From Icerya purchasi (lineage: Eukaryota; Arthropoda; Insecta; Hemiptera; Monophlebidae), in assembly GCA_039619475.1 (NCBI GenBank), contig CM077116.1, positions 32,623,183 through 32,687,182 on the forward strand: a stretch of 64,000 bases of DNA, read 5' to 3'. Below the pieces are notes generated by a model. That model was not told the origin of the DNA, ran no database searches, and saw nothing but the letters and a program-made list of their open reading frames with translations. A program made the position numbers and the translations under genes. Positions 33,011-44,706 of the stretch are shown one piece after another (within the stretch, counting starts at the first letter, position 1; each line of letters starts with the position of its first letter).

Positions 33011-33934
33011 TTCCAAGTGTTACGATATTTCGATTCGATTCAATTCAATTTAAATTTTATTTACACGTAAATTAAAATATATAATTTGTAATGAAATTAA
33101 TATAACCGCGAATACACAAAGGTTGAGCAAACTTCGGAATATACATCAAAAATCACACTGGTCAAACGTGTACCTATGTTTTAACTGAAAAATGTGTTAT
33201 TAAATTCAATTTATAATACGATTTTCCTTGACCAATAATGTTTAAATAACTTCTCCGAGTGTTTACATCCGAATTCAATTTCATTCTTTAGTTGAAGCTT
33301 ATAAAATTACAAATTCACCGGAAAACTTATGAAAAGTATAAGCATCTATATAAACGTAACTAACCTCTACTACACACGTACAATCAAAAAAATTCATTCA
33401 GGTGATTTCCAAGATGCCCCTCCCCTTGTGTCTACAACATAACGGAAAAAATTAAGACAATCGGTCAGTTGCGCTTGAAAAACAAAAAAAATTAACTGTA
33501 TTTCAGTAAAAAGGGAGTTTCTCAAAAACCAAGGGAGTGTGAGGGATCTGAAACTTCTGTCACGAATGTTCCTTGGTGATACCCACTTTTACCACCCAAA
33601 TATCCATTCTTATCCATTTATGGCCTTTAATTTTTTGTAGTCTTTTGGCTACTCGCTACATTATCTGTAAAAATAAAACTGCATAATGAAGATGATTGAT
33701 AGGAAAGAGGAAATGGAAGAGCGGTCGTCATGACAAGGCGGGAGTGTATATCGATGGTCATGACAATGTGGGAGCGCGTCGATACGGGGTTGTTTCGTTT
33801 AACAGCTGTTTTTTTGAAAATTTATTTTCGAACGATAGGTTCCTTTTAATAGACACCAGGTATCACATATAGCAAACATTTTTATTAAAAAAGGGCGTTG
33901 CATGTTTTTTTTTTTCAAAATAAATTTACAAAAT
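33011..33934. other. No recognised feature
   Basis: AT-rich, with no gene or repeat that I can support. Confidence 0.45.
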
Positions 33935-34204
33935 ATAATTAAATCAAATTAGGGACGAAATATACGAAATCAATTTTACTCCAAAAGTTTCCAGAATAAT
34001 TGCGTTTTAGCGTTACAGTTTTAAGTTGTGTTATTCATAATATTTGCTGGTTCTAAGTGAGTTCTTCCTAGAATTATAAAAGATTATGAACAACCCAACT
34101 TAAAACTATAATGCTAAAAAATATTTATTGCAGAATTTCTTTCGAGCAAAATTGATTTCGCTTCTTTCGTTTCCGTTAAATTTTCGTAAATTTAACTATA
34201 ATGT
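33935..34204. repeat. Foldback/MITE-like stem-loop, about 270 bp
   Basis: Left arm about 33935-34045, right arm about 34084-34204. The inner 36 bases pair nearly perfectly: TTTAGCGTTACAGTTTTAAG against CTTAAAACTATAATGCTAAA. The outer parts also pair (ACGAAATCAATTTTACTC against GAGCAAAATTGATTTCG). The loop is about 40 bases. There is no coding content. Confidence 0.8.
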
Positions 34205-34744
34205 GATCAATTTAAATCGACGATGTGACTTTTATGATACTGCATCTAGCACATATTGTTGTCAAAATTCAAAGGCGTAAAAATGGTTGTTTATATTTTA
34301 TCGGTATTTGTCAACATCGTAATAGCGTCATTTTTCAACCGCAGTTAAATAATATTAAATTCTGTTGGCGTAAATAGAAAGTGCATTACTATTTTAAGAT
34401 ATCCGGATAAAAATTGCTTATGTTCCAGAATTTTAATATACCATATAAACGATGAGAATTTTTACTGGTCAGTAGTTTATAAACTTTTTAATACCAACAG
34501 TTAAAAACTCCGCCATAAATAGTTTTTATACGCTCTCACGAATGCTTACTGCGTACGTGCTGATTTCTTTCTTTCTTTTTTTTTTTTTTTTAAATTAATT
34601 TTTCAATAATTGCTATGCGAAAAAACGTTTAACTGAAATATGAAAGTTTCGTGAAAATAAGGTAGATTTTATTTTCAAAATTTCCCCTACTATTCCTTTC
34701 TTAGTCCGTTATATTTGATTTGAAGTTAGCTTTTTATGAGGCCG
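34205..34744. other. No recognised feature
   Basis: AT-rich, with a T-rich run at 34567-34592. No gene. Confidence 0.45.
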
Positions 34745-35215
34745 TCTCGTTTTGGCCTCAACGATTAGGCTCCGACATTTGTCGACCTCGTTCTTTTTCC
34801 AAGTATATATCCAGTTTGGTGTTAGTAAGTTTTCAATTTTTCTTCTTCAATTAATATCATACTGAAGACGTAAAATAATAATTAAATTTAAAAAGCACTC
34901 ACGAAATTAGTAATTAATTTGCTTAGAAAAAAACAGCAACTTTTTTCAAGGTTCTTTTTAATTCATATATCGCTTCAAAAATTATTGCCACTTATACAAA
35001 CTTGAAATGCTGATTATATTCAGTTATTTCAATAAAAATTTTTGAAAAATGTAGTCGATCTTGGCAATAATTTTTAACTATAATAGATTTTTTGCTTTTA
35101 AGAAAAACATGTGTCTCAAAAAACGAAAAAAAAAAAAAAGAAAAAAAAACTCACTAACACTAAACTAAATTTGCCTGAAAAAGAACAAGACCGAAATGTA
35201 GCACGGCCGAAACGA
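34745..35215. repeat. Imperfect inverted-repeat element, about 470 bp
   Basis: About 75 bases at 34760-34835 (CGACATTTGTCGACCTCG, TTCTTTTTCC, TTGGTGTTAGTAAGTTTT) are an imperfect reverse complement of about 35140-35215. An inner pair AAAATTATTGCCA / TGGCAATAATTTT lies at about 34977 and 35061. No ORF. It is likely a MITE. Confidence 0.6.
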
Positions 35216-35429
35216 TAGAGCCCCCCCTCCTCTTTTTTGCTCTGTATTTGGGAGATATTACGATCTAAATTGCGTTTTATTCGGTATGGTTTTCTTATAA
35301 TTTTGGGAGACCGATTACATGATGATTTATTAAGCACACTGTTTTAATTAATTTTATCTATCCGCATCGCACAGAAATTCTTTGCCTACGGAAGAATTTG
35401 AAACTGTCTTCTCATTTAGGCTTGGGCTG

Positions 35430-35870
35430 TTCGTGTTTAAATTTTTGTTATTTATTTTATTTATTTATTGTATTTACAAGTCGCTTTTGGACTACAAGGT
35501 CATTAGCGACTACGGTTTTACAGATAATATTATAACATTTTATGTTGAATATTAGGAAATGCGCGAAACAACAAAATAATCAAAAAAGTCAGCTAAAGGC
35601 TGAGGAAGTTAGATAAGTTGGAATACTGAGATGTCTTTGAGAAAGGCTACGATTTTTTTATACTTCTCGGCGTCCGAAAACATTACTGGGAGACCGGTTG
35701 GTAATACCCGCTTGTTGTTTGGCCTGCTGGTAGTGATTACACTCGATCAAAAGATGCCTCACCGATATAGGCATGTTGCAGCGTTGACACAGGTTGGGCA
35801 GTTTTTTAGATATGAGGAACGAATGAGTCAAGTTTGTGTTTATTGGTATTTTAACGTTTATAGGGTATGC
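35430..35870 (-). pseudogene. I-type LINE 3' end
   Basis: The minus strand reads THSFLISKKLPNLCQRCN, then ISVRHLLIECNHYQQAKQ. This is the THSFL...C-x2-C...H-LL-x-C finger that ends I-type elements, as in the insert at 51325-52274. A 3' UTR follows with GACCTTGTAGTCCAAAAGCG and AATAAATAAA. The RNase H domain is missing. Confidence 0.7.
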
Positions 35871-35960
35871 AAAAGACGAAAAAAATCTTGAAATAAATAA
35901 TTTACAACAAAATGGAACGGATAAAACTGCTAATGCGACTGTTTCTACCTTTTGATATAT

Positions 35961-36430
35961 ACCAAACTTTGCTTACTTCGCTATGCTTGAACAACGTTGT
36001 TTAATGTTTCGTCATCCGACGGCTTAGCGCTATATGCGGTCTGATTAATTTATTTTTGCATACACACGCTTTTGCTAAATAACGTTTTCATTTGCACATT
36101 ACGTTGAAAATTACCCAGATTTGGTCACGTCTTCGTTCGCCGAATTCTTATATATAAGGATGTAATAATTTCTGAAACCAGAAGAGTGTTATCCAGAAAT
36201 GATATCCGTGTGATCGATACGTAGCTCAGTCTATTCGATTAGCTTCCAGCATTTTACATGCTCTAATCGTGCAATAACGGACTAAACATTACGCTATAGA
36301 TCATTACCGAACAATCACGACTGGTTTACTTTAATTAGCGAACCGCTATTACTAATCTTAATAAAGCAGCATCAAGTTTTCTTATTGGTTCTTATCAACT
36401 TATTAAGTAACGGTCGTCAATGCTACCATC
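35961..36430 (+). repeat. 5' LTR
   Basis: The sequence from ACCAAACTTTGCTTACTTCG onward matches 39688-40156. It holds TATATAA at 36151-36157 and AATAAA at 36360-36365, in the order expected for LTR promoter and poly(A) signal. The exact ends are uncertain by a few bases. Confidence 0.85.
36151..36157 (+). promoter_or_regulatory. TATA box of the 5' LTR
   Basis: TATATAA within CTTATATATAAGG, conserved in the second LTR at 39878-39884. Confidence 0.55.
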
Positions 36431-36479
36431 TGGAGATTATAAACAATCTTTGGATAGTTTCCAAGAAGTTAGACAACTT

Positions 36480-37628
36480 TGGGAGTGAGCAGTGAAGAAT
36501 TATTATAGACTATAGAAAACTGAATAATGTAATGTGTAGTTTGGGGGAGCGGGGGTATTTCCACCGCCCAACATCGATGCAATTTTAGATCAATTAAGTC
36601 TGTCAAAGTATTTTTCTACTTGGAATTCAGCTTTTAGATTTCACTAGATTAAAGAAAAGATTCTGATATTAAAAAAATGCTTTTAGTGTCAGTTTAAGAC
36701 ATTTTGAATAGAACACATGTATGCCTTTCAGATTAAAAAAAAAACAGTCATCTTTCTAAGTTTGATGAACTCCGTTCTCAACGGTCCACAGGGTACTCAA
36801 TGTTTCGGATATACAGGTGACAGTTTTGTTCTTTGTACTAGATTAAAGGAACATCTCAATCGTTGACTTGACGAAATATTTTTACGTAATTTTGATCTTC
36901 AATCACAAAACTTCAACGATATTCAAGGAACTAGTTAAATTATTTAGTCTCAATCCTTGCTATCTGACCGTGGAATGGAATTTATCTTTGAGATAATTAA
37001 CTAGCTCTTCAAGTTATTCATGGACCGACGTGTATTTTCAACCTCCCTACCATCCGCAAACAAATAGTAGCTTGGAGAGAAGTCAAATAACATTCAATTA
37101 TTACTGGAAACATTTCATAAATCGAATCGAAAACAATTAGGATGATTTTGTTATTTACATCACTTTTTTCATACAACACTAACACACCCAAGACTACCAA
37201 TTTCTACTCATTCCAGCTACTTTTTGGCTACACAAACTCCATCTTCCAAGTTCACTCACTGTGGAATCCTGAATTTAGCTATACACGTGATGATTACTTC
37301 AATCATCTCAAGCTGAGGTTAAATAACATACACAAGATCGTCCACAAAAACATTATTGTGTTCAAATTTAAAACTAAGGAGTATTACGATAAGAAAATTA
37401 ACTTTCCCGCATGTAATAGTCATGTTAATGAATAAAAGCTCAAGATTCGACAAATTAACTTCTAATCTTGAAGAACCATGCAAAATAGTTAAAGTAATAA
37501 GTCAAAATATGGTATCACTATTAATTGTTAAAAAGTATGTAAAATTTAATAGCAAACTTATAAAACTGTATTTCTCAGGTGATAATAATGCTGGGGACAG
37601 TGTAATTCCTGTTCATCCTTTGTCATGA
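36480..37628 (+). pseudogene. pol remnants: reverse transcriptase and integrase
   Basis: RT traces: DYRKLN near 36508-36525, a PPNIDAILDQLSLSKYFSTW block near 36570-36620, and FGYTGD where FGYLDD-type motifs sit, near 36800. RNase H was not found. Integrase traces: LSDRGMEF near 36960, YHPQTN near 37050, and a C-terminal block in an open frame at 37142-37435 (QLLFGYTNSIFQ). Frames switch many times, so no functional enzyme is encoded. Confidence 0.65.
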
Positions 37629-37639
37629 CATCATTCGTT

Positions 37640-39447
37640 CCAGTCCTACTAACAGTAATCTCACTCTATCATAACCTTGTACTCTCTCATCCGAGGTTCA
37701 ATAATGCCACAAAACATCCGGTCTATTTTACAAACATCTTAGTTTAGCTAAGTAAGGTATATATAGTATTTCGTAGACTTTTATTTTATTCATCAATATT
37801 ACTTTTATCGAGCAAAAGTTGCTTTCATCAACTCATCTTTCTGTTAAAGACTTTCGTCATCGCATTAAAAATAATTTTCATTCTTTAAGTTGCTGCTAGA
37901 TCCTAAAGTGAATTAATAATGAAGTTGTTAAATTAAAAGGTCAACTTCAAACGATCCAACATTTGTGTGGTTACGCGGTCTACAGTGTGCTATCTTCAAT
38001 GGAGGATCTTATGTACTTAAATGTCTATTCTCGGTATGCTGAATTTTGACGATGGCAAATAGTATTCGACATCTATTGATAAAGTAATGATCGAAGGAAA
38101 TGAATTAAATGAATTGATGAAGGAACAATTTCAATTTATCAGGAAAACTATCAAAGTTTTTAACTAATCAGTTTCGATTTTAAAATTTCGTCAGTGTATG
38201 TTAACAGTTAACTGAGAGTCACTTAATAAAATCGTGTGCAATCTAAGTGACGAGATCGAATTTTCATTATATATTAATCAGTCATTGAGTACATTAATTT
38301 AATATCGGAATTAAGTAGTGAATTAACTTTCGAATTTGATTCCATATCTTACTTTGCAAAAACAAAATGCTGTGCACTGAGATAATTCTTCCTAAATACT
38401 TGTTAATAGAATTAGATCGAGCTAATTTACTGAAATGTAAAAGATTCCTTATCGCTCTGATTCTCCCAGCACATATTTAAATATTATAAAATTTGTATAA
38501 TTAATATAATCATTCATAATAATTTGTTAATTTGCAAGGTAAAACTTCTCTAGGTAAATAATACAAATTTTTACTTCTTTCATATCATTCTCTATCTAAT
38601 TCTCTCGAGTAATTCGTTTTCTTTCCTTCTCCGTTATGTACAACTGAAGTACAAATATCTATCAACTGATCGGCTGTCCACGAAGTATTTCATCTACAAG
38701 GACCTCAGCAATTGAATCATCGATAACGCTCAGGGACGGAGATACCATACATCTATGCAAAAGCCAGGCCATCTGTAAAATCAGTAAAGTATGAATCTAG
38801 ATTGTACTTGTTAAAATCTAATGTTGTTTCCGATGATTGTGAAACCACGACTGTCCTCCTTAGAAATAATATGTTCAAAAAACTCACTGGTAACCGATGG
38901 TTATTCATTGTTCTCGACTCCTTAGTACTTACCATCTAATGTGATTCAAACTCGAAAGTTTTGGGGTAGGAACCTTACTTGATGATTGTCACGCCTTCAA
39001 ACCGTCAATTTCGTTGGACGGACACTCCAATACAAAAACCAACTTTAGTCACGTGGTTCCCATAGAAGATTGGAAGATTCTGAAATTCTAACAGGAAATT
39101 AAGGTCATTTGGGAAATCAGCATAATCAAACCCGACAAGGCAAATTCTGATAACTTCGATTCGGCTGATGAAGAATTTGCTTCCGTCTAAAATACTCTGA
39201 ACACTAAGGATTTGGAAGACCACTAATCAACGCCTCCAATTTCAAACAAGCACTTATCATTACTATGATTGTTTTCATTACTATAATGCTATCATTCCTA
39301 ATGTGTAATAGCTATAGGGATAGATCTCAGTCGTCTCCAACGAGGAATCCACCTATACTTTATGCAGATTTTAAGGTCGAGTCAATGACCAGGAGTACAC
39401 AAACCGTATCAGATAGTTATTCCAGCATAATTATTAGCACTAAATGA
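37640..39447 (+). pseudogene. Possible envelope-like region
   Basis: This occupies the place of env in errantiviruses, between integrase and the 3' LTR. The only positive sign is at the end (about 39250-39447). There a hydrophobic run of roughly 20 residues resembling a membrane anchor is followed by a polar tail of about 45 residues. The upstream part is too broken to read. Assignment is by position and the anchor only. Confidence 0.35.
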
Positions 39448-39687
39448 TCATACTTCCTTTGTTGCCTACGCTCGTATACATATAGAGATCGAAAGAAAAA
39501 CAGAAATAAAAATAAAATTAAATATTATTATTAAGCTTTTCCCTTTTTATACCGTACCACTTATCAATTATGTTCATGTTCGTACCTACGTTTGTTTTTT
39601 TCTATTGTACTCTTTCATTTCAGTTTTCTTTTCCTTTGTTTTTTTTTCTTCTTTTCTTTTTTTCATAAGGAAGAAAAAGTGTTGTAC

Positions 39688-40156
39688 ACCAAACTTTGCT
39701 TACTTCGCTATGCTTAAACAATGTTGTTTAATGTTTCGTCATCCAACGGCTTAGCGCTATATGCGGTCTGATTAATTTATTTTTGCATACACACGCTTTT
39801 GCTAAATAACGTTTTCATTTGCACATTATGTTGAAAATTACCCAGATTTGGTCACGTCTTCGTTCGCCGAATTCTTATATATAAGGATGTAATAATTTCT
39901 GAAACCAGAAGAGTGTTATCCAGAAATGATATCCGTGTGATCGATACGTAGCTCAGTCTATCCGATTAGCTTCCAGCATTTTACATGCTCTAATCGTGCA
40001 ATAGCGGACCAAACATTACGTTATCGATCATTACCGAAGAATCACGACTTGTTTACTTTAATTAGCGAACCGCTATTACTAATCTTAATAAAGCAGCATC
40101 AAGTTTTCTTATTGGTTCTTAGCAGATAATTAAGTAATGGTTGTCAATACCATCAT
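39688..40156 (+). repeat. 3' LTR
   Basis: Direct repeat of 35961-36430. TATATAA is at 39878-39884 and AATAAA at 40087-40092. A polypurine tract lies at about 39668-39680. Confidence 0.85.
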
Positions 40157-40479
40157 CTTGGACTGTAGTTTTTTCTACTTAAATAGTTGCACTGTAAACC
40201 ATTCGGTAATGCGATTAGATAATGAAGATTTACTGATAACCAATCAGAACTTCTCTGTTGTTGCATGTATCACTCGTTCAAGTAACAAGTTTTTACAAAA
40301 AGATAGCAAATTAGAATCTAAATCTAACTATTATTTATTTATTTTTATCTATTTAATTATGAAATCAATTTCCTGATACAACAGCTCAGCGTCAAATTCC
40401 CATATAGTACAAAAAATACATATTTTAAAATAATATTTAATAGCAGCGATCATGTCCTCATTCTGCTCACTCTTAATTT
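40157..40479. other. No recognised feature
   Basis: Flank of the LTR element. A 79-codon frame has no identity. Confidence 0.4.
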
Positions 40480-40700
40480 TTTTTTTTTATTTAAAAATAA
40501 TTTGCAGGTCCCACAAGTCAATTGCCCGTCTGTGAGTTCCTAACATAATTATATCGTTTATTCATCATATACTTCTTGATTCTAATACATCCAAATTCGC
40601 TTTTATATTTCTTAATTCAACTTAACTTTTATTTTTACTATTCTATGTCTAATTTTAATTCAAAACATTTATACCCATCGCACATCATACCGAAATATTT
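40480..40700 (-). mobile_element. LINE 3' UTR with poly(A), same tail family as 13397-13680
   Basis: A plus-strand T-run at about 40480-40492 is followed by GTCCCACAAGTCAATTGCCC and GTGAGTTCCTAAC, parallel to the tail at 13397. No coding part is attached. Confidence 0.45.
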
Positions 40701-40882
40701 TCACATAAGCCATAAGTAATGCAGCTAGAACATGAGCACCAAACATTTGGTTTTTTTCTTTCTTTTTTTTTTTTTTTTTATTACATAATTTATAATTATT
40801 TACTTTTTCTGTCAATTACCAGTCTTATCGCTGTTCCTTTCCTATGACTAACCATTTCTCATTATTTGCACCACGCAATCAA

Positions 40883-41957
40883 TCATATTTTTATTCTGTC
40901 TTTACATATATTCAAATTGCATTCGTCTCTTAATTCCTTTGGTAAGTTACCTAATAAATGACTCATAACTTCCTTTTCAACATTATCAATTTTATTATTA
41001 ATCCTTTTAGGTCTTATAAAACACAAATTTTCATAGTTTCTAGTCCCATACACCTTTTCCCTTGTCGGTAATCTTATTTTTTCTATTTTATACCTTAAAG
41101 GTTTACTGTAATGAAAATACATTTTTGGAGACATTTCTTTATTATTGTCCCACCAAATATTACAAGATTCGCACTTATCCAATTCAGTAACAAAATTTTT
41201 AAACATCTTTCCGTTTTTTTATTTTGTTTCCCCCCAAATTTCGTGTCCGTATCTAATCCTAGTCATTATTAATGAGTCAAAATACAGTCTCGTAGTTTTG
41301 TAGTTCATAACTTGTTTTAATTTGTATAACACCGGCATAGTCTGCCTAACTTTCCTAGCAATGTTATCTATGTGAACTGCCCAAGTTAACGCCTTATCGA
41401 ATGTTATTCCCAGGTATTTGAAATTATCAGCCGTTTCTAACGGCTCACAACGACATACTTCCGTTCCATGAAGGCAATCTACATTGTGCAACACTATTTT
41501 AGGCATGAACTTCCTAAATCTGCTCGGTGTTCTTACATACATCACTTTTGATTTTTTGGCATTTATTAATAATTTTTTATCGCGTACCCATTTGCAAACC
41601 ATATTCAGGTCCTCCTGAAGCAGCCTTTCTGCTATTTCTACGTCTTGGTGTTCAATTACCAGAGCAATATCATCAGCATATGCGTAAAGTTTGACGTTCG
41701 TAATACAATTGTGAGTGAAGTTGATGTAAATTAGAAACATTAATGGTTCTAATATAGTTCCTTGTCCTACTCAATTTTTCGTTTTCCCCATATCACTATA
41801 TTCATTACCAATTTTTACTAAACATTCCCTTTCATGTAAATAACATCTAAACCAATTAAGAAATTTCCCTGTTGTACCAATTTTGCGTAGGTCTTCTATC
41901 AATATTTTCCTATCCACTAAATCAAGAGCCTTAGTAAGGTCTAGGAAGACTATCAAA
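40883..41957 (-). pseudogene. Element D: RT palm, thumb and C-terminus
   Basis: The frame from 41956 reads IVFLDLTKALDLVDRKIL, the first catalytic block. After a stop near 41771 it continues GTILEPLMFL and then AYADDIALVI, the catalytic YADD, then FKYLGITFDKALTW and IRYGHEIWGETK. A further stop lies at about 41219. The last part (41206-40883) ends LPKELRDECNLNICKDRIKI. Only two or three lesions lie in this stretch, so it is younger than most RT relics here. Confidence 0.75.
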
Positions 41958-43278
41958 TTTTTTTTTTTTTTTTTTTTTACCCCCCCTTGGGTTTGCTACC
42001 AAAGAGCATTAGCCCAGCAAAAAGGAATAGATACATGGAATAGAATAGAAATTATATTTTTATTCTGTCGACAATGGAATCAAGGAACACCCCTAGGACA
42101 GGAACAACAGAGATAATAGGTAGAGAAAGAACATAAGAGGCATTGAAAGGAGCAGGAAGATCAAGCTTTAAAAGATGATAATAAAGTAACTCACGCTCGC
42201 GAGATAAACCGGAGCACTCGAAGAGCATGTGATTCGCATCGCAAACATACTGGGAACCTTCAGGATCCAATGGACAAAAAGGAGATGCAGCCAAAGAAAA
42301 GCGATTTAGTGAAGAAGGAAGGAGACTATGCGAGAAACGGAGGCGAGATAATTTAGTAATTATGGACCGACGCAAACTGGGAAACTCATAGAACCAAGGA
42401 CGAGGAGGAGGAACAGGATTAATCAAGAGATAAAAGGAATTAGGATTAGCGAAAAGAGATACATAAACAGAATGCTAAAGTCTAAGATGGCAGGATTTAG
42501 TTGGAAGAAGAATATTGTGTGCTGGAACCCTACTAATAAAATTCCCATTGGAAACAGCAGCTTTAGCAAGGAGGTCGACGGCTACATTTCCATCAATGCC
42601 TGAATGTCCCGGAATCCAAAGAAAGTCAATCTGGGTAGACGTCGATGAGGATAGATCATGAAGAAGAGAACGAATAGAAAGGATAATAGCATCAGTGGAA
42701 GGAGAAAGGGAAGGTGGAGATAGCGCTAGAAGAACACTTAAAGAATCAGAAACAATAAGGAATTTGGAAGAACTTGCAGAAGAGGAAATATGAATAATGG
42801 CTTGTAGAATGGCAACAGATTCTGCAGTAAAGACAGAACAAAAGGACGGAAGTCTAAAAGACCGAGAATGAAAGAACTGAGGGGGCACAAGAATGCCGCC
42901 CCAACTCCGATCGGGCTATTCGATCCGTCAGTAAAAATTAAAGAGTGATCATGGAATAGAGAATTTATTGTATTATTAAATTCCATACTGACGATATGAG
43001 AGGGAGAGGATTTAAGAAAGCATGGCACGAAGATGATATTTGGTGGCTTTAACAATTTGGAATAGACGTAAGAAAAAAATGGAAGCTTGTGATGAGGAAT
43101 GACAAAAGGGGAAATTTAGAAAGGCGAGACGATATATGAGATAGTATAGGAATTTTATTGGAGGAAAAACGCCAGTGACGAAGGATAAAAGAATAAGAGG
43201 TACTGATATTTGACGAGGAAGTGAGAAAACGTTTAATGAGAAAGCGATAACCCAAATAAGATCTTCGGATGAACAGAG
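41958..43278 (-). pseudogene. Family A LINE inserted in element D
   Basis: The poly(A) is the T run at 41958-41977. Read upstream on the minus strand: the family cluster CPLDPEGSQYVCDANHMLFEC, then RNase H with LIFTDGSNSPIGVGAAFL, VFTAESVAILQAI, IVSDSLSVLLAL and IDFLWIPGHSGIDGNVAVDL. Before that lie YRFLIKRF and PLFIRRSYL, where the copy starts near 43278. All four RNase H catalytic positions (Asp, Glu, Asp, and the His/Asp block) are present, but frames shift between them. It splits element D between SSK and IVFLDL. No clear target duplication. Confidence 0.8.
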
Positions 43279-43589
43279 GAATTGTTTGCTGGATGCTAAT
43301 CTTTTATTTATCGCAGATGTAAAAATTCTGAGCAGAGTAACCGTTGATTTCCCCTTAGTGAACCCAAATTGGTTATGATACGAGTATATAAGGTTGTTCT
43401 CTTCCATGTACAATTTAAGATAGTTACCTACATAGTGCTCAAGCACTTTAGCAATAACTGATATTAACGCAATTGATCTATGGTTTTCACAGAATTTTTT
43501 ATCCCCGTTTTTATATATTAGTCTTACTATACCTACTTTTAACTCCCTGGGGAATATACCTTCTTTTACCGACTCGTTAATGATTTTTA

Positions 43590-44327
43590 GTATGCAATAA
43601 ATATGGACTGATAATTAACGTGAAAAAAATGAAGGTAATGGCCATCTCAAACCACCCACACCCGATCGACATAATGATAAACAATGGCAGACCAGAACAC
43701 GTCGATAAATACAAATATCTCGGTGCCTGGATTAATAAGTATGGTAACCTAGACGGAGAAATTAGATGTCGCATTGAGCAAGCGCGTTCTGCTTTTATAA
43801 AAATGAAGAAGACACTCACAGCTCACGACTTGGACCTTGATTTAAAATTCAGAACTCTGAAATGCTATGTCTGGTCAGTATTACTATATGGTGTCGAAAC
43901 GTGGACATTGACGTCCAGAACACTCCACCGATTAAAAGCCTTTGAGTTTTGCTGTTATAGACGCTTACTCAGGATTCCATGGACCAAAAAGAAGACAAAC
44001 ACTGAAGTATTACAGACGATGAGAAAAGAAAAGGAGCTGATTGACACTGTCAAAAGAAGAAAAATAGAATACTTCGGTCATGTGATGCGTGGGCCGAAGT
44101 ACACATTACTGCAGAATATATTAATGGAAACGGTGAAAGGAAAAAGAAGAGTTGGAAGAACAAGATTATCTTGGTTTAAGAACCTACAGACATGGACAGG
44201 TTGCAGTGTTGAAGAACTGTTCCACACAGCAAAGGATAGGGGTGCCTACAAAGAATTAACCAAGCTTGCCATCAGATGAGCCTAAGATCGAGAACGGTCA
44301 TGGCACCGAAAGAAGAAGAAGAAGTAC
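43590..44327 (+). mobile_element. RTE-type LINE tail inserted in element D
   Basis: A 5'-truncated insertion ending in AAGAAGAAGAAGAAG (from about 44311). Its coding end is intact (43620-44279). Element D residues lie on both sides in the opposite orientation. The fragment at 15300-16183 has the same tail type. Confidence 0.75.
43620..44279 (+). CDS. RTE reverse transcriptase, C-terminal 219 residues
   Basis: The frame opens upstream of its Met (CNKYGLIINVKKMKVM), so the Met is internal. It has YKYLGAWINKYGNLDGEI, WSVLLYGVETWTLTSR, IEYFGHVMRGPKYTLLQNI, and GKRRVGRTRLSWFKNLQTW. These are the thumb and C-terminal blocks of RTE-clade LINEs. The catalytic YADD lies upstream and is lost. No lesion in the remaining frame suggests a recent insertion. 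It is inert on its own. Confidence 0.8.
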   Translation: MKKMKVMAISNHPHPIDIMINNGRPEHVDKYKYLGAWINKYGNLDGEIRCRIEQARSAFIKMKKTLTAHDLDLDLKFRTLKCYVWSVLLYGVETWTLTSRTLHRLKAFEFCCYRRLLRIPWTKKKTNTEVLQTMRKEKELIDTVKRRKIEYFGHVMRGPKYTLLQNILMETVKGKRRVGRTRLSWFKNLQTWTGCSVEELFHTAKDRGAYKELTKLAIR

Positions 44328-44706
44328 ATCTTTCACCCGTATACCATCATGTTGTTGGGCTTTATTTTTATTCATTTTCCTAATTATGTTTTCAATCACT
44401 TCACTCGTGACTTTCGGTATGTAAAATGACGTAACCGTAGTATTCACATTCTCGGTTCTAATGAATCTAATATCACAATTATGTTTGAGATATTCAATAG
44501 CCTCCATATAATATTTTTGAAATTTAGGAGCCGTGTTGCGGTATCCATCAAAATTCTTCCCTATTGCCTCATCTATAATTATAGACTCCTTTTTTACACA
44601 CTATTTGATCTATTATCTTCCAGGTTTTTTAAATGTTATTATTCGCTTTTAGTAATTCCTGTTGGTAATATTTTTCTTTTTCTTGTCTTATTTCCTCCTT
44701 TACTAA

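Larger units (their letters stand above)
35961..40156 (+). mobile_element. Gypsy/errantivirus-like LTR element, deleted and inactive
   Basis: Two direct LTRs of about 470 bp bound 3.26 kb of internal DNA. The interior has remnants of RT and integrase. It ends with a possible envelope-like transmembrane tail and the purine tract AAGGAAGAAAAAG just before the second LTR. Gag, protease and RNase H are not recognisable; RT begins about 80 bases after the first LTR, implying a large deletion. All frames are broken. The LTRs differ at ten or more sites over their first 420 bases, so the insertion is old. Confidence 0.8.
40762..44706 (-). mobile_element. Jockey/CR1-type LINE (element D), holding two insertions
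   Basis: The minus strand carries the RT in order. At 44706-44328 are YYQQELLKANNN, KKTWKIIDQIV and NKNKAQQHDGIRVKDV. At 43589-43279 are LKIINESVKEGIFP and YSYHNQFGFTKGKS. At 41957-40883 is the palm to C-terminus. A reverse-strand poly(A) lies at about 40763-40779. Two foreign segments divide it: an RTE tail (43590-44327) and a family A copy (41958-43278). A further family A copy (44707-47801) cuts off its 5' side. No RNase H. Endonuclease is not seen. Confidence 0.75.

Noticed and set aside
41958..43278. Target duplication for the family A insertion in element D
   Set aside because: The flanks share at most a few A/T bases, so the boundary rests on reading-frame continuity only.
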